Origin: an uncultured Lachnospiraceae bacterium
GTDB lineage: Bacteria > Bacillota > Clostridia > Lachnospirales > Lachnospiraceae
Reading direction: 5' to 3'
Length of the DNA stretch: 7,456 nt
Assembly: GCA_946549155.1 (NCBI GenBank)
Contig: CAMNQN010000164.1
Span: 1 to 7,456, forward strand
Shown piece after piece: positions 5,328 to 7,456 of this stretch. Below the pieces are notes generated by a model that was given only the letters and a program-made list of their open reading frames with translations, searched no databases and was not told the origin of the DNA. The first letter of the stretch is position 1; each line of letters begins with the position of its first letter. The translations under genes and the position numbers were made by a program.

Positions 5328-6035
5328 ATGGGTACACCACATAACAGCGCTCAGATGGGTGATATTGCAGAAACTGTTTTGCTTCCCGGTGATCCTCTGC
5401 GTGCAAAGTTTATCGCGGAGAATTTTCTGGAGAATCCAGTACAGTTTAATGCGGTGAGAAATATGTTCGGCTTTACGGGGACCTATAACGGGAAAAAGGT
5501 GTCCGTCATGGGAACCGGTATGGGATGCGCATCCATCGGCATTTATTCTTATGAACTGATTCATTTTTATGGAGTGAAGAACCTGATCCGAATTGGCTCC
5601 TGCGGTGCCATCAGGGAGGATCTGAAGCTGGGAGATATCGTGATGGCCATCGCAGCCAGTACGGATTCTAATTATGGGCATCAGTATCAGCTTCCGGGTT
5701 CCTTCTCCGCGGCGGCTTCCTATGAGCTGCTGGTGAAGGCGCAGAGGTCCGCCGAGAGGAACGGCTTCCCTTACGTGGTTGGAAATGTGCTGTCCTCGGA
5801 TATTTTTTATAACGAGACACCGGAGTGGAAGTCCTGGGCGAAGATGGGCGTGCTGGCCGCTGAGATGGAAAGCTATGCCCTCTACTGCAACGCAGCCAGA
5901 GCCGGGGTGAAGGCGCTGGGGATTTTCACAGTGTCCGATTCGATTGTGAACGGGGAGGAGATGTCCGCCGAAGCCCGTCAGACCACCTTCACGAACATGA
6001 TGAAAGTGGCGCTGGAGACTGCCTGCGGCGAGTAA
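5328..6035 (+). CDS. deoD: Purine nucleoside phosphorylase, hexameric DeoD type
   Basis: This 235-residue cytoplasmic enzyme cleaves purine (deoxy)ribonucleosides with phosphate to the free base and (deoxy)ribose-1-phosphate, in purine salvage and pentose recovery. The residues known from the Escherichia coli enzyme are all present: His5, the phosphate-binding PGDPLRAK (Gly21, Arg25), Arg44, RIGSCGA (Arg88, Ser91), the substrate-binding AEMES (Glu179, Met180, Glu181), the catalytic Asp204 in TVSDSIV, and Arg217. The phosphate loop reads VMGTGMG, a normal variant. Length is standard. The ATG at 5328 has AGGAGGT eight bases upstream. It has its own promoter at 5149-5177, and 126 bases later comes a nucleoside-type binding lipoprotein, so uptake and cleavage of nucleosides appear to be linked here. 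Confidence 0.96.
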   Translation: MGTPHNSAQMGDIAETVLLPGDPLRAKFIAENFLENPVQFNAVRNMFGFTGTYNGKKVSVMGTGMGCASIGIYSYELIHFYGVKNLIRIGSCGAIREDLKLGDIVMAIAASTDSNYGHQYQLPGSFSAAASYELLVKAQRSAERNGFPYVVGNVLSSDIFYNETPEWKSWAKMGVLAAEMESYALYCNAARAGVKALGIFTVSDSIVNGEEMSAEARQTTFTNMMKVALETACGE

Positions 6036-6059
6036 GACGGCATCCGGCCTGTAAATTGG

Positions 6060-6113
6060 GGAATGTGTATCATTCCAGGAAAGCTTCCCACTCCGGTATC
6101 GGATGAGGGAAGC
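6060..6113 (+). other. Two tandem stem-loops between deoD and the lipoprotein gene
   Basis: GGAATG (6060-6065) pairs with CATTCC (6071-6076) around a 5-base loop. GCTTCCC (6083-6089) pairs with GGGAAGC (6107-6113), and further pairing of CTCCG with CGGA(T) inside the stem is possible. Neither is followed by a T-run, so they are not standard intrinsic terminators. They may instead act as an RNA-processing or stability element that separates the levels of deoD and the binding-protein message. Confidence 0.4.
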
Positions 6114-6161
6114 GGAAGATACTTTAAATAGCAAAATGTAAAGCGAGAGGAGAACCAAGAA

Positions 6162-7325
6162 ATGAAAAAAGCATTGGCATTTGCCCTTTCTCTGGCGATG
6201 GTATTGTCCATGGCGGGATGCGGCAAAAAGGAAAAGGAAACAGAAGCACCGAAGGCTACGACTACGGAAGCAGCCACGGAAAAGACCACATCTGACGACG
6301 TGTACAACGTAGCTTTGGTAATCGCAGGTACGCTGGGCGATAAATCCTTCTACGATTCAGCCAATTCCGGACTGGTAGCGCTGAAGGAGGAGCTGGGTGA
6401 CAGCTTCGATTTCAAGGTAGAGCAGATGGGCGGCGGTTCCGCTGACCAGGTAAACTGGGAGCCCACCCTGTTGGATTACTGTGATACCGGCGACTATGAT
6501 ATGATCATCACCGGTTCCTGGCAGATGGCGGATGCTCTGGCTAGTGCTGCAGATCTGTATCCGGATCAGAAATTTATTTACTTCGATGAAGCTTATGATT
6601 TCGAAGGAAACGGTGACAATGGAAACATTTACAACGTATTGTTTAAGCAGAATGAGGTATCCTTCCTGGCAGGCGCCATTGCCGGCCTGATGACCAAGGA
6701 CGAGACGATTGAAGGCATCGATCCCTCCAACAACATCATCAGCGTGCTGGGCGGTATGGAAGGTGTTGTAATTAACGATTTTGTAGTTGGCTACATCCAG
6801 GGCGCTCTGGAAGTAAATCCGGATGTGCAGGTAGCGGTAAGCTATGTTGGAAACTTTGATGATTCCGCAAAGGGCAAGGATCTGTCCCTGGCAATGTACA
6901 ATTCCGGTTCGGATGTCGGATTTAACGTAGCCGGAAATGCCGGAAACGGTCTGATTGAGGCTGCTGGCGAGACTGGAAAATACGCCATCGGCGTAGACTC
7001 CGACCAGGCGGTGACGATGTCAAATTATGCTGCTAATATTCCTACTTCCGCTCTGAAGAATGTTGGAAACGCTCTGTATCGTGCGATTAAGCTGGATATG
7101 GAAGGCAGCCTTTCCTACGGTGTTGTGGAGACTCTCGGATTCGCAGAGGGCGGCGTAGAACTGGTGAAGGACGCTCACTATGAGGAGATCGTTCCCGAGT
7201 CTATCAGAACCACAGTGGAGGAGCTGCAGGAGAAGATTGCCAACGGTGAAATCACCGTTTACTCCGCATCTACCATGAGTTCTGAGGAAATTGAAGAGCT
7301 GAAAGCTTCTGTTGCAGTTCAGTAG
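6162..7325 (+). CDS. BMP family substrate-binding lipoprotein, probable nucleoside ABC transporter component
   Basis: A 387-residue exported lipoprotein. A short basic and hydrophobic signal peptide (residues 1-19) ends in the lipobox LSMAGC, with Cys20 as the lipidated residue. A linker rich in Thr, Glu, Lys and Ala runs to about 45, and a periplasmic-binding-protein fold follows. BMP (Med/PnrA) landmarks are VALVIAGTLGDKSFYDSA (50-67), DMIITGSW (113-120), FIYFDEAY (138-145), FKQNEVSFLAGAIAGLMTK (161-179), VLGGMEG (195-201), and GVDSDQ (277-282) near the ligand site. PnrA-like members bind purine nucleosides and feed an ABC importer, and the neighbouring deoD supports that ligand. Many family members have Asn after the SF in the first motif, where this one has Tyr64, so exact specificity is open. 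GAGAGGAG at 6145-6152 serves the ATG. No clear promoter lies between it and deoD. A terminator follows. Confidence 0.9.
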   Translation: MKKALAFALSLAMVLSMAGCGKKEKETEAPKATTTEAATEKTTSDDVYNVALVIAGTLGDKSFYDSANSGLVALKEELGDSFDFKVEQMGGGSADQVNWEPTLLDYCDTGDYDMIITGSWQMADALASAADLYPDQKFIYFDEAYDFEGNGDNGNIYNVLFKQNEVSFLAGAIAGLMTKDETIEGIDPSNNIISVLGGMEGVVINDFVVGYIQGALEVNPDVQVAVSYVGNFDDSAKGKDLSLAMYNSGSDVGFNVAGNAGNGLIEAAGETGKYAIGVDSDQAVTMSNYAANIPTSALKNVGNALYRAIKLDMEGSLSYGVVETLGFAEGGVELVKDAHYEEIVPESIRTTVEELQEKIANGEITVYSASTMSSEEIEELKASVAVQ

Positions 7326-7341
7326 GCAGCAGTGAAAGAGT

Positions 7342-7389
7342 AGGGGCTGACCGCAAGAGAAAAAGGAAGCTTTGCGGCGGCCCCTTTTT
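7342..7389 (+). terminator. Intrinsic terminator after the lipoprotein gene
   Basis: The arm 7342-7356 (AGGGGCTGACCGCAA) pairs with 7372-7385 (TTGCGGCGGCCCCT), with one T-G wobble and one bulged A. The loop is about 15 bases. The terminal T-run TTTTT is at 7385-7389. It starts 17 bases after the stop codon. It may be partly read through, so that the binding protein is made in excess of the downstream transporter genes. Confidence 0.85.
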
Positions 7390-7428
7390 CATATCTATTT
7401 CATGGAAAAGGTGGGTGAGCGGGAGAAA

Positions 7429-7456
7429 ATGTCCAATCAAGTCGTATTGCAGATGC
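7429..7456 (+). CDS. Start of a gene cut off by the window edge, possibly an ABC transporter ATPase
   Basis: Only MSNQVVLQM is visible before the window ends. ATG 7429 has GGGAG at 7421-7425, a rather short 3-base spacing. In-frame alternatives are ATG 7402 and GTG 7411, but neither has a better ribosome binding site. The short polar start followed by VVLQM resembles the beginning of sugar and nucleoside ABC transporter ATPases. Such a gene commonly follows a BMP lipoprotein, but the functional call is inference from context. Too little sequence is present to see any nucleotide-binding motif. Confidence 0.5.

Noticed and set aside
5256..6158. 300-codon open frame on the minus strand
   Set aside because: It is antisense to deoD across nearly its whole length and has no recognisable domain. 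DeoD on the plus strand is unambiguous.

Overview
The window looks like a chromosomal segment of a low-to-mid GC, spore-forming Gram-positive, most likely a gut-type Clostridia of the Lachnospiraceae kind. This rests on strong AGGAGG-type ribosome binding sites, a Gram-positive LexA box (CGAAC-N4-GTTCG) at recA, the recA-recX-rny gene order, a SpoIIM-like membrane protein, and a BMP-type nucleoside-binding lipoprotein. The genus is inferred from gene content, not from a search. All genes are on the plus strand.

Bases 1-1004 contain no convincing gene. They hold several palindromic or repeated elements: a repeat unit present in three partial copies in alternating orientation (1-67 minus, about 440-632 plus, about 582-731 minus), two short hairpins (71-96, 164-190), and a 166-base near-perfect long palindrome with CTAG at both ends (191-356). 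Two units of the first repeat are arranged tail-to-tail with a 42-base perfect inverted repeat (458-499 / 688-729). Their translations are similar at peptide level. The recA promoter (882-910) and LexA box (922-935) follow, with a possible second upstream promoter (784-812).

Bases 1005-2789 carry recA and recX, a recombinase and its modulator, with no terminator between them. A promoter overlapping the last codons of recX (2781-2809) probably drives rny (2857-4413). This encodes membrane-anchored RNase Y, whose Shine-Dalgarno sequence sits in a small hairpin just before a GTG start. A strong intrinsic terminator (4428-4466) closes this unit.

Bases 4508-5110 encode a five-helix membrane protein resembling stage II sporulation protein M. 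A good promoter (5149-5177) and a leader of about 144 bases precede deoD (purine nucleoside phosphorylase, 5328-6035). Next come two small hairpins and a BMP-family substrate-binding lipoprotein (6162-7325). An intrinsic terminator follows (7342-7389), then the first codons of a gene cut off by the window edge (7429 onward), probably the ATPase of the cognate ABC transporter. The right half therefore reads as a purine nucleoside uptake and phosphorolysis locus. The left half is DNA repair plus mRNA turnover.

No CRISPR array, tRNA, rRNA, intact transposase or complete novel defence system was seen. The least explained sequence is the repeat-rich region upstream of recA.
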